From Gammaproteobacteria bacterium (GTDB lineage: Bacteria; Pseudomonadota; Gammaproteobacteria; UBA9214), in NCBI GenBank assembly GCA_020027635.1, contig JAHKKL010000104.1, positions 1 to 6,278 on the forward strand: 6,278 bases of DNA. Reading direction: 5' to 3'. Positions 1 through 6,144 of the stretch are shown here, piece after piece (position 1 is the stretch's first letter; each line of letters starts with the position of its first letter). The notes below the pieces were generated by a model. It was given only the letters and a program-made list of their open reading frames with translations, was not told the DNA's origin and did no database searches. The position numbers and the translations under genes were made by a program.

Positions 1-272
1 TTATACAGCCGAGACTGAGGCGTTTGTCACAGAGGGGACGAGCCGGATGGAAATCCCCCGCCCGTAACCCCGTCATCGCGGCACGCCTGCCGTTACCCGG
101 GGCGCCTCATGTCGTCTTTCCTGGTGTGCGGCCCACCCTTCCTGTCCCGTGAGCTGTTTTTTGTGTTGTATTGGTAATTATTTTCGTGTTCTTCCGTGGA
201 TTTCGATGTACAGGGAGGTACGAGTGTCGCAGGAGGCAGGAGGCAGGAAGCCGGAAGCGACCCGTGGCCATC
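1..272. other. Gene-free left edge downstream of the nucleotidyltransferase
   Basis: No reading frame here looks like a real protein. The frames that cross it are short, arginine/proline-rich or overlap the end of the minus-strand nucleotidyltransferase. It forms the 3' flank of the minus-strand operon, but I find no hairpin followed by a U-run to end that transcript. It holds a 7-bp tandem repeat (231-258) and, at 192-199, the complement of the octamer CCACGGAA that recurs in the other intergenic regions of the window. An AT-richer patch lies at about 155-195. There is no tRNA or recognisable RNA gene. Confidence 0.55.
231..258. repeat. Four-unit 7-bp tandem repeat
   Basis: Four consecutive 7-mers read AGGAGGC, AGGAGGC, AGGAAGC and CGGAAGC. 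The first two are identical and the others diverge by one and two bases. It lies just downstream of the minus-strand operon, outside any gene. It looks like a slippage-prone microsatellite or the edge of a dispersed intergenic repeat. No function can be read from it. Confidence 0.7.
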
Positions 273-1085
273 CTAAGGTTTTTGCCGCTGCGAAAGTTTC
301 TTCTGCACAATATCGTGATCGGCAACCGAATCGATGTCGACTGCCGCTTCCGCATAAGGCAGGATGACCGCCCCGAGATTGAGATGCAGACGCCGTGACA
401 AGGACGCGAGCGCGCTCTGCAGTGTCAGCCTGCCCAGCAGGTATCTGATCACCGCCCCCCAGCCGAGGATCCGGATGATCCGGACCGGATTCTTGCGCTG
501 TGTTTCCACCCGGCGCCAGTAGTCGGCCATGCGCCGGCCATCCACGGTCAGAAAGGCAAACAGGTTGCAGCCGCAATAATCCCCGTCGCTGAATCGCAGG
601 ATTGTTTTCTTCATGTCCGGATAGGCCGCTTTTACCAGGCCGTAGGGTGCCAGTCCCACGGTCACATCGACGCCGCGCGCCAGGCTCTGGTTACAGAAGC
701 GGTCGACGATCTCGGCAGTCAGCAAGGGGTGGTCGGCGGTGGTCACCAGCACGGGCACGTCGGCGGGGACACGCTGCATCGCGCTGTAGGCGCTGGTGCT
801 CGGCGTCTGTTGGGGTTCGCACCAGTCGACGGATCCCGCTTCAAGCAGCTGGCTGACCGGGGAACCGGCCGTCATTTTCTCATGCCCCGGCCCGGACAGG
901 ATGCATCGGCCGACGTGCGCGGCACTTTCCAGTGCCGCCAGAACCCTTAGAATCATCGGGGTTCCGTCTATCTCGACCATGGCCTTGCAGCAGACGCTCG
1001 CGTGCGCTACCAGCGGGTCGCCGGGACCGCGTTCGCCGGCCAGGATGATCGCGGTATAGGGTTTTTGCCGGGCGCTGTCTGGCAT
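273..1085 (-). CDS. MobA-like NTP transferase family protein
   Basis: This 270-residue protein has the layout of the MobA-like/GT-A nucleotidyltransferase fold. It opens with a beta strand and nucleotide-binding loop (AIILAGERG, about residues 12-20), followed by a lysine at 34 in the position that usually contacts the nucleotide. The segment DGTPMILRVL (40-49) is typical of the family. TTADHPLL (115-122) supplies the likely metal-binding Asp118, and the C-terminus has the usual AVDIDS segment (248-253). The loop is not the canonical GGxxxRxG: it reads GERGPGDPL, so this is a divergent subgroup. Families of this kind join an NTP to a sugar, alcohol or phosphate. The ATG lies 7 bp past the stop of the upstream acyltransferase and has no clear Shine-Dalgarno, which suggests translational coupling. 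The context suggests a role in modifying or activating a sphingolipid head group, but that is inference. It is unlikely to be true MobA, since nothing nearby concerns molybdenum. Confidence 0.8.
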   Translation of the reverse strand: MPDSARQKPYTAIILAGERGPGDPLVAHASVCCKAMVEIDGTPMILRVLAALESAAHVGRCILSGPGHEKMTAGSPVSQLLEAGSVDWCEPQQTPSTSAYSAMQRVPADVPVLVTTADHPLLTAEIVDRFCNQSLARGVDVTVGLAPYGLVKAAYPDMKKTILRFSDGDYCGCNLFAFLTVDGRRMADYWRRVETQRKNPVRIIRILGWGAVIRYLLGRLTLQSALASLSRRLHLNLGAVILPYAEAAVDIDSVADHDIVQKKLSQRQKP

Positions 1086-1092
1086 GGTTCAG

Positions 1093-2235
1093 TCAGAGAT
1101 TTTTTTCATAGATACGGTAGCGCTTGTAGGCCCTGCCGCCAAGGGTTTCAATGATGTTGCGCATGCCGTCGTTGTCTTCAAGTATCCAGGATAATTCGAC
1201 GTCGCGGATACCGCGCCGTATAACCCCCTGGCGCACGGCGTCGATGACCATGAAGGCCAATGCCGGGCCCAGCCGGGTGTGCTGGTATTCCCGGCGCACA
1301 CCCATCAGGGGGACGCGGGCGGTGGTCGGATAGCGGACCTTCAGGCGCCACAGCAGCCTGAGCCAGCCGAACGGCAGCAGCCGGCCGTTCAGATCACGGA
1401 TGACTTCGTTGATGTTGGGCAGGGCAACGATCATCGCCACCGGCCGGTCGTTGATTTCCGCGATCTGCACGAAGTCGTCTTCGATCAGCAGATTCAGCAG
1501 TTCGCCGATATCGGCGAATTCGGCCACGGTAAAAGGTACGAACCCCCAGTTGTTGAACCAGGCGTCGTTGAAGATGTCGCGCAGCACTTCCAGTTCCTGC
1601 TTGAACTGGCCGCGCCGGAGGGGGCGCACGCTCACCTCGTGCGCGGCCTTTTCAGCCAGCCGGGTCATGATGCGCGGTGTGTCGAAATCCGAGGCAATCT
1701 GATAGGCCAGCAAATCCTTCGATTTGGTGTAGCCGGCCGCCTCGACCTGCCGGGCATAATAAGGTTGTGCGTGACCCATCATGATACAGGGCGGCGTATC
1801 GAAACCATCCACCAACAGCCCGCATTCCTCGTTGATCGACAGGTTGAAGGGACCACAGACCCGCTGCATGCCCTGATCACGCAGCCAGTTTTCGGCGGTC
1901 CGCAGCAGGGTGGTGAAAAGCTCGCTATCGTCCCCAGCCTCCAGCATGCCGAAATAACCCACCTTCTGGCCATGCCGTTCCTGGTAGAGGCGGTCGATTT
2001 GGGCACTGATGCGTCCGATGGGACGGTCGTTTTTACGTGCGATCCAGGCCTGCCAGCTGGCGTGCTCGAAAAAGGGGTTTTTGGATGTCAGACGCTGTTT
2101 CTGCTCGAACAGCAGTGGCGGCACCCAGCGCGGGTCGTCCCGGTAAATCGCCCAGGGAACCTTGATGAACTCATTAAGTTGCCTCCGGCAGGTAACCGGT
2201 TCGATATGAAATGCTCTGGCGTTAGGGGTATCCAT
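1093..2235 (-). CDS. bcerS: GNAT-fold acyltransferase, BcerS/YghO-like (probable bacterial ceramide synthase)
   Basis: The protein has 380 residues from ATG 2235. It resembles the YghO/BcerS-like family, to which the Caulobacter bacterial ceramide synthase belongs. That enzyme N-acylates 3-oxo-sphinganine. Visible landmarks, numbered from the longest frame, which starts at TTG 2298, are DPRWVPPL (55-62), PIGRISAQID (93-102), GPFNLSINEECG (149-160) and FNDAWFNNWGFVPFT (243-257). A second GNAT half contains LMGVRREYQHTRLGPAL (331-347, acyl-CoA loop-like), and a C-terminal ELSWILEDN (368-376) precedes GG and a tyrosine-rich tail. The start is ambiguous: TTG 2298, ATG 2280 and ATG 2235 are all in frame and none has a well-spaced Shine-Dalgarno. 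I chose 2235 because family members start shortly before the FIxxPWxIYRDDP segment. It is the first gene of a minus-strand pair and is divergent from the acyl ligase. The family call is firm. The ceramide role rests on the neighbours. Confidence 0.82.
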   Translation of the reverse strand: MDTPNARAFHIEPVTCRRQLNEFIKVPWAIYRDDPRWVPPLLFEQKQRLTSKNPFFEHASWQAWIARKNDRPIGRISAQIDRLYQERHGQKVGYFGMLEAGDDSELFTTLLRTAENWLRDQGMQRVCGPFNLSINEECGLLVDGFDTPPCIMMGHAQPYYARQVEAAGYTKSKDLLAYQIASDFDTPRIMTRLAEKAAHEVSVRPLRRGQFKQELEVLRDIFNDAWFNNWGFVPFTVAEFADIGELLNLLIEDDFVQIAEINDRPVAMIVALPNINEVIRDLNGRLLPFGWLRLLWRLKVRYPTTARVPLMGVRREYQHTRLGPALAFMVIDAVRQGVIRRGIRDVELSWILEDNDGMRNIIETLGGRAYKRYRIYEKNL

Positions 2236-2484
2236 CAAGGCGAATTTTTGTTTTTCGCTAAGTTCTCCGCCACGGATCATACAGGAAGCGTGCCGCAACG
2301 GTATCGGTGAAATCCTTTAACTGGTTGATTGTCGCAAGGTTGCCCATACCGTGCCCTGGATTTCAGGGCCAGGAGGAACCACGGAAACTGGTGTCGTGAT
2401 GCCCGATAGTGGTGCTTGTCGTCGCAGAGCGCACTGTGCTGGCGCATGCTTGCTGCGCGGCGAGACGGCAAAGCGGGAAAAAAT

Positions 2485-2520
2485 GCATAGATTTTACCGG
2501 AATAGCATAGATGGCATAAT
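2485..2520. promoter_or_regulatory. Direct repeats GCATAGAT spaced 20 bp, possible activator sites
   Basis: GCATAGAT occurs at 2485-2492 and again at 2505-2512, exactly 20 bp apart start to start, or about two helical turns. A shortened copy, GCATAAT, follows at 2514-2520. On the minus strand, TAAAAT (2496-2491) matches five of six bases of a sigma70 -10 box but lacks a good -35. This would suit an activator-dependent promoter for the acyltransferase operon. The repeats are seen directly; the regulatory role is inferred. Confidence 0.4.
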
Positions 2521-2625
2521 TCCTGCCTTTCAGCAGGATGGGTGTAATCGGTCGAATCGACGGCAATGGTTTCTGTTGTGTTCCAACGTCAGCAACACCC
2601 TGTTTTCGAGTCACGTCAGCCATGT

Positions 2626-2643
2626 TGTTGTTAATTGACAACA
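2626..2643. promoter_or_regulatory. Operator-like palindrome overlapping a consensus -35 box
   Basis: TGTTGTTAATTGACAACA is an 18-bp dyad with a single mismatched central pair. It contains a perfect sigma70 -35 hexamer, TTGACA (2635-2640). The best -10 on the plus strand is the weak TAGATG (2660-2665), preceded by TG at 2657-2658, at a long 19-bp spacing. A dimeric regulator bound here would block the -35 and, being central in the divergent region, could control both operons. The palindrome is seen; regulator and effector are unknown. Confidence 0.5.
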
Positions 2644-2686
2644 GTATTGATTTTCATGCTAGATGTTGGGAAACCTTAAAAAGGTC

Positions 2687-2715
2687 TTGTGTTTTACGTA
2701 GTTTTTAGGCATTAT
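2687..2715 (+). promoter_or_regulatory. Candidate sigma70 promoter for the acyl ligase
   Basis: TTGTGT (2687-2692) and CATTAT (2710-2715) are 17 bp apart, matching three and four consensus bases respectively. They lie in the AT-rich patch just downstream of the palindrome. Transcription would start near 2722 and leave a leader of about 230 nt before the ligase. This is one of several possible readings of this region. Confidence 0.35.
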
Positions 2716-2935
2716 AGCGCCTGCTTATAGACCGGGTTGTGGCTGAATTGGTTCCTAGCGTTGTGTTTCTGCTACGTTTTTTGGATGGATGGCGTGGGTA
2801 CCACGAGAATGAATTCAGGCGAGATATACCGGAGACAGATTAGCCATCGCTCGACAAATCCGGTACATTTGCGCGCTTTATTCGGCTCATGCCAGCAGCA
2901 GTACGTAACAGGGCCACTGGTTATTAATATCCGAC

Positions 2936-2943
2936 AAGGGAAG
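2936..2943 (+). promoter_or_regulatory. Shine-Dalgarno that fixes a TTG start
   Basis: AAGGGAAG sits 8 nt upstream of TTG at 2952. It is the best ribosome-binding site in the window and supports a non-ATG start for the acyl ligase. Translation from there gives a complete adenylation-domain N-terminus. Confidence 0.7.
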
Positions 2944-2951
2944 AATCTGTT

Positions 2952-4739
2952 TTGCTGACAGAATCGACACCAACTTTGCACGACCTGCCGTTTCGTGCCG
3001 CTGATTTCGCAACGCTTACCGCCGCCCTGGATTATGCGGCGCAGGGAGATACCGGTGCGAATTTCTATACGGGCAGGGGCGAGCTCTACGCATCGCTGCC
3101 CTATGCGCAGTTGCGTACGGAAGCCCGTCTTCTTGCGCGCAAGCTCCTAGGGATGGGTTTGCAGAAAGGCGACCGTGTTGCACTGGTTGCCGAAACCAAT
3201 CCCGACTTCCTGCGTTTCTTCTTCGCGTGCCAATACGGCGGCCTGGTGCCCGTGGCGCTGCCTGCCTCCATCAAGCTGGGCGGGCATGCTACGTTCGTCA
3301 CCCAGTTACGCGGCTTGCTGGCAAGCAGTCAGGCCGTGATCGCCATGGCGCCGAGTGGCTACCTGTCCTTCCTCGAAGAAGCGGGGCAGGGGCTGGGACT
3401 GCGCCTGATCGGTGACCCCCAGGCCTTCGACCGCCTGCCGGAGGTGGCCATCGATTTTCAGCTGGTCGAACCGCGTGACATCGCCTACATACAGTACACC
3501 TCGGGCAGTACCCGTTTCCCGCGTGGCGTGGTCATTGAACAGCGTTCGGTCATGAGCAATCTGGCCGGCATCATCCGCCATGGCGTCAAAATGGGTCCTG
3601 GTGACCGCTGCTTCTCCTGGTTGCCGTTCTACCATGACATGGGTCTCGTCGGCCTGGTGCTGGTTCCGGTGGCGGCGCAGACGTCGGTCGATTATCTGGA
3701 TACCCGCGAGTTTGCTATGCGGCCGCGCCAGTGGCTCAACCTGATGACCTTGACCAAGGCGACGATCTCGTTCAGCCCGCCCTTTGGTTACGAGCTGTGC
3801 ACGCGCCGCCTGCGCCCGGGCGAGGCCGGCAAGTACGACCTCAGTAACTGGCGTGTGGCCGGTGTCGGCGCCGAGATGATCCGTTCGGAGACGCTGGTGC
3901 GTTTTGCCGAGGCGCTGGCGCCTGCCGGCTTCAACGACAAGGCATTTCTGGCCTGCTACGGCATGGCGGAATGTTCGCTGGCGGTTAGTTTCGCGCCGCT
4001 GTTCCAGGGACATACGACGGATTGCGTCGACGGCGACCATCATTCTAACTGCCAGGAAGCACTGCCGATCCATACCCTGGAGAATCCCGGGCGGCCCCGC
4101 TGTTTTGTGGAGTGCGGCAAGCCCTTGCCGGAATATGAGGTTGAAATCCGCAACGATGACGGGGCGCTATTGCCGGACCGTCGCAGCGGCACCATTTTCG
4201 TTCGTGGTCCCAGCGTCATGTCCGGCTATTTCAACGCGCCCGAAGAGACCGCCGCGGCATTGTCCGTCGACGGCTGGCTCAACACCGGCGACATCGGTTA
4301 CAGCGTGGACGGCAAGCTGATCATTACCGGCCGCAAGAAAGACAGTATCATCATCAACGGCCGCAATATCTGGCCGCAGGACCTCGAGTATCTGGCCGAG
4401 CAGCAGCCGGAGGTTAACATCGGGGACGCGCTGGCGTTTTCGGTGCCGGGTCCGGAAGACGCGGAGATGTGCGTTCTGGTGGTACAGTGTCGCGATTCCG
4501 ATCTCGAACGGCGTACCGATCTGGTCAACCGTCTGTCGCGGCTGGTACATCTTGAACTGGGCATCGACACCTATATCGAACTGGTGCCCTCCCATACCCT
4601 GCCGCGCACCTCCTCCGGCAAACTGTCGCGCTCCAAGGCGCGTCAGCAGTTCATCGAGCGCCATGATCCGGTGCAGCTCAAATTACCCGCACCCAAAATC
4701 GCGGATAGGGGTCTCAAGTTGAAGCAGCACACTGCCTGA
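2952..4739 (+). CDS. aasR: Fatty-acyl-AMP ligase / acyl-ACP synthetase (AasR-like)
   Basis: A 595-residue ANL-superfamily adenylating enzyme, full length for its family. Motifs appear in order. The phosphate loop is YTSGSTRFPRGV (182-193). The FAAL-type WLPFYHDMGLVG lies at 223-234 and YGMAECSLAV at 336-345. GWLNTGDIGY (441-450) carries the ATP-ribose aspartate. The hinge is ITGRKKDSIIINGRNIWPQD (458-477), and PRTSSGKLSRSKAR (551-564) carries catalytic Lys557. Such enzymes convert a fatty acid plus ATP to acyl-AMP and pass the acyl group to an ACP phosphopantetheine or CoA. The fatty-acyl-AMP-ligase-like pattern, with NIWPQDLE, favours an ACP acceptor. In Caulobacter a ligase of this type (acyl-ACP synthetase) is needed for ceramide synthesis and lies beside cerR, as here. 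It starts at TTG with a strong Shine-Dalgarno. A strong terminator follows within 30 bp of the stop. No carrier protein is encoded in the window. The enzyme class is firm; the sphingolipid assignment is contextual. Confidence 0.85.
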   Translation: MLTESTPTLHDLPFRAADFATLTAALDYAAQGDTGANFYTGRGELYASLPYAQLRTEARLLARKLLGMGLQKGDRVALVAETNPDFLRFFFACQYGGLVPVALPASIKLGGHATFVTQLRGLLASSQAVIAMAPSGYLSFLEEAGQGLGLRLIGDPQAFDRLPEVAIDFQLVEPRDIAYIQYTSGSTRFPRGVVIEQRSVMSNLAGIIRHGVKMGPGDRCFSWLPFYHDMGLVGLVLVPVAAQTSVDYLDTREFAMRPRQWLNLMTLTKATISFSPPFGYELCTRRLRPGEAGKYDLSNWRVAGVGAEMIRSETLVRFAEALAPAGFNDKAFLACYGMAECSLAVSFAPLFQGHTTDCVDGDHHSNCQEALPIHTLENPGRPRCFVECGKPLPEYEVEIRNDDGALLPDRRSGTIFVRGPSVMSGYFNAPEETAAALSVDGWLNTGDIGYSVDGKLIITGRKKDSIIINGRNIWPQDLEYLAEQQPEVNIGDALAFSVPGPEDAEMCVLVVQCRDSDLERRTDLVNRLSRLVHLELGIDTYIELVPSHTLPRTSSGKLSRSKARQQFIERHDPVQLKLPAPKIADRGLKLKQHTA

Positions 4740-4768
4740 CAACACGCAGGGCATGCTGATATCCATGG

Positions 4769-4795
4769 ATAACCGGCCCCGGCCGGTTATTTTTT
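4769..4795 (+). terminator. Intrinsic terminator between acyl ligase and cerR
   Basis: The arms ATAACCGGCC (4769-4778) and GGCCGGTTAT (4781-4790) are perfectly complementary over 10 bp. The nominal 2-nt CC spacer means the innermost pairs must open to form the loop. An uninterrupted T6 run (4790-4795) follows. It lies 29 nt after the ligase stop codon. This is a textbook Rho-independent terminator on the plus strand and should end or attenuate ligase transcripts before the reductase. Confidence 0.85.
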
Positions 4796-4821
4796 GGTTC
4801 GGATTATCTCTCCGGTATCCT
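4794..4821 (+). promoter_or_regulatory. Weak candidate promoter for the CerR-like reductase
   Basis: TTGGTT (4794-4799) and TATCCT (4816-4821) are 16 bp apart, matching three and four consensus positions. They begin at the U-run of the terminator and end about 75 bases before the ATG of the reductase. Because the terminator should cut off readthrough, the reductase probably needs its own promoter, and this is the best candidate I see. Confidence 0.3.
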
Positions 4822-4898
4822 GCGGGAAAATGCATGGTCACAGGTAGGTGTACCACGCATATCCGAGACCAGTCACCCGGCATGGCGATGCGGCTCCC

Positions 4899-5852
4899 AT
4901 GACACAGACAGTTGCCATCACCGGCGCGACGGGATTTATCGGCCAAACCATCACCAGGCACCTCACCATGGCGGGCTACCGGGTGCGCGCCCTGGTTCGT
5001 TCGGTGAAAATGGCCGGAGGCCTGCCGGCCAGCGGCGTTGATCTGGTGTCCGGAAGTCTGGAAGACAGGTTATCCCTGGAATCCCTGACCCGGGGCGCGG
5101 ATGTCGTGGTGCACTGCGCAGGCGCGGTCCGCGGGGCGACGCAGGAGCAATTCGACCGCGTCAATGTGGAGGGCGTCATGCGGCTGCTGCTGGTACTGGA
5201 GTCACAGAACACGCCGCCCCGCCTGTTGTCGCTGTCGTCCCTGGCCGCGCGCGAGCCACAGCTGTCGTTTTATGCCGCCAGCAAGTTCAGGGGAGAACAG
5301 GTGTTGGCCAACGAAGCACGCCGGGTCGCATGGGATGTTCTGCGGCCACCCGCCGTCTATGGACCCGGCGACAGGGAACTGCTGCCGCTGTTCCGCGCCA
5401 TGGCCCGAGGTATCGCGCCGGTTCCCGGAGCTTTGCACGCACGGTTTTCCCTGCTGTTTGTCGATGATCTGGCGGCAGCCGTCATTGCGTGGATTCGAAG
5501 CGGGCATGCCCGTAAGGGAATTTATACCCTCGACGACGGACGGGAGGAGGGGTATGACTGGCGCGGCCTCGCGGCAATCGTGGAGCGGGTGTGCCGGCAC
5601 CGGGTGCTTCTGCTGCACGTGCCCGCCTGGGTGCTCGACATCCCGGCTCAACTGAATCGCCGGGCAAGCCGCCTATTCGGTTACGCCCCCATGCTTACCC
5701 CGGAGAAACTCCGTGAGCTGCGGCACCCGGACTGGGTCTGCGACCACACGGCGCTGCATGCCGCCATCGGCTGGCGGCCGCAGATTCAGCTGGAGGAGGG
5801 GCTGCTCAGAACCCCCGGCTGGCCCTGTTACCATGGTAAGGCGCTCGGTTGA
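4899..5852 (+). CDS. cerR: NAD-dependent epimerase/dehydratase family protein, CerR-like (probable ceramide reductase)
   Basis: A 317-residue extended short-chain dehydrogenase. The Rossmann loop GATGFIG (residues 9-15) sits right after the N-terminal strand. The active site shows SLSS (111-114), then YAASK (125-129) giving Tyr125 and Lys129, and PPAVYGPGD (150-158) is typical of the epimerase family. No signal peptide is visible. In the Caulobacter pathway CerR reduces the 3-keto group of the acylated sphingoid base to give dihydroceramide. The neighbouring acyl ligase and BcerS-like enzyme support that role here. An in-frame GTG at 4848 would add 17 residues before the Rossmann strand. I prefer ATG 4899 because it puts the nucleotide-binding motif at the normal distance from the N-terminus, although neither start has a clear Shine-Dalgarno. 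A sugar-nucleotide epimerase/dehydratase is the main alternative, but no sugar-pathway genes are nearby apart from the nucleotidyltransferase. Confidence 0.8.
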   Translation: MTQTVAITGATGFIGQTITRHLTMAGYRVRALVRSVKMAGGLPASGVDLVSGSLEDRLSLESLTRGADVVVHCAGAVRGATQEQFDRVNVEGVMRLLLVLESQNTPPRLLSLSSLAAREPQLSFYAASKFRGEQVLANEARRVAWDVLRPPAVYGPGDRELLPLFRAMARGIAPVPGALHARFSLLFVDDLAAAVIAWIRSGHARKGIYTLDDGREEGYDWRGLAAIVERVCRHRVLLLHVPAWVLDIPAQLNRRASRLFGYAPMLTPEKLRELRHPDWVCDHTALHAAIGWRPQIQLEEGLLRTPGWPCYHGKALG

Positions 5853-5890
5853 CCTGTCGCCGCCAGAGGACAAGCAGCAATCAAGTATGA

Positions 5891-6020
5891 CCACGGAACC
5901 CACGGAAAAATCATTTATGAAATCAATTCTTCAAGCACACATCGGTGCGCACGGCGCACCCTACGTTTATTAATCACCCTTTTAACTTTTTACTTTCTGT
6001 GGGTTCCGTGGATTCCGTGG
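5891..6020. repeat. 130-bp intergenic element with inverted CCACGGAA-type ends
   Basis: The left end (5891-5907) is two CCACGGAA units in tandem, 9 bp apart. The right end (6004-6020) carries the inverse, two TTCCGTGG units with the same spacing, and pairs with the left at 16 of 17 positions. In the other register, 5891-5908 pairs with 5994-6011 at 17 of 18. A perfect GC-rich palindrome lies in between. It has no coding capacity beyond a chance 28-codon frame. It looks like a small non-autonomous or REP-type element between cerR and sat. Mobility is not shown, since no target duplication is evident. Confidence 0.55.
5944..5960. repeat. Perfect REP-like palindrome
   Basis: GGTGCGC, loop ACG, GCGCACC: a 7-bp perfect stem followed by CTACG. 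Short palindromes of this form, read on the other strand as GTAGGGTGCG and so on, recur between genes in many Proteobacteria. It may help to end the cerR transcript, but there is no proper U-run after it. Confidence 0.6.
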
Positions 6021-6052
6021 CCATTACGTAAAGCCGGTTTGGTTACGCATGT

Positions 6053-6101
6053 CCTGATCATAAATCAGGCCATCGATTCCTCGATCAACTTTCCCTAAAA
6101 T
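6053..6101 (+). promoter_or_regulatory. Hairpins and possible -10 box upstream of sat
   Basis: Two perfect small dyads lie in tandem. CCTGAT/ATCAGG (6053-6058 and 6064-6069) encloses 5 nt, and ATCGA/TCGAT (6072-6076 and 6081-6085) encloses 4 nt. TAAAAT at 6096-6101 matches five of six bases of a -10 box, but the -35 position (TCGATT, 6073-6078) is poor and falls inside the second dyad. This may be a regulated promoter for sat. It is weakly supported. Confidence 0.3.
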
Positions 6102-6144
6102 GAGCCGACACGACGGCCGCATAGTGCACTGAGAGAAACGAACC

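Larger units (their letters stand above)
2299..2951. other. Long divergent intergenic region
   Basis: About 650 bases separate the minus-strand acyltransferase from the plus-strand ligase. The open frames across it (for example 2351-2638 plus, 2363-2641 minus, 2737-2958 plus) resemble no family and are rich in Cys, Arg and Ser, so I treat them as chance. Instead the region is dense in dyads. Perfect inverted repeats occur at 2353-2369 (6-bp arms, 5-nt loop), 2521-2538 (6-bp arms, 6-nt loop), 2551-2561 (GTCGAATCGAC) and 2793-2805 (CGTGGGTACCACG). A direct-repeat pair lies at 2485-2512 and a palindrome at 2626-2643. A CCACGGAA octamer sits at 2379-2386. Base composition turns AT-rich at about 2620-2720, as expected for promoters. 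A small RNA could be hidden here, but no terminator with a U-run supports one. Confidence 0.6.

Noticed and set aside
231..258. Tandem repeat as a CRISPR array or iteron set
   Set aside because: Units are only 7 bp and contiguous without spacers, and there is no origin or cas context.
1279..2310. 343-codon plus-strand frame opposite the acyltransferase
   Set aside because: It is the antisense shadow of a clearly homologous gene; its sequence shows no domain and is rich in His, Gln and Pro as such shadows are.
2353..2369. Inverted repeat with 6-bp arms as a terminator
   Set aside because: The stem is short and no T-run follows on either strand, so it cannot be called an intrinsic terminator.
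2363..2641. Minus-strand 92-codon frame in the divergent region
   Set aside because: It resembles no family and has unusual composition. It overlaps several dyads and has an opposing frame of equal length, so chance is likelier. An acyl carrier protein was looked for and is not present: there is no DSL-type phosphopantetheine site.
2737..2958. Plus-strand 73-codon frame with a hydrophobic start (TTG 2737)
   Set aside because: Only the first 16 residues look membrane-like and the rest is low-quality sequence. It overlaps the ligase Shine-Dalgarno and start and has no ribosome-binding site of its own.
3306..4073. 255-codon minus-strand frame inside the ligase
   Set aside because: It is antisense to conserved adenylation motifs of the ligase and has no recognisable family features.
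5887..5973. 28-codon frame beginning ATG at 5887
   Set aside because: It lies wholly over the intergenic inverted-repeat element and its palindrome, so its codons simply translate the repeat.
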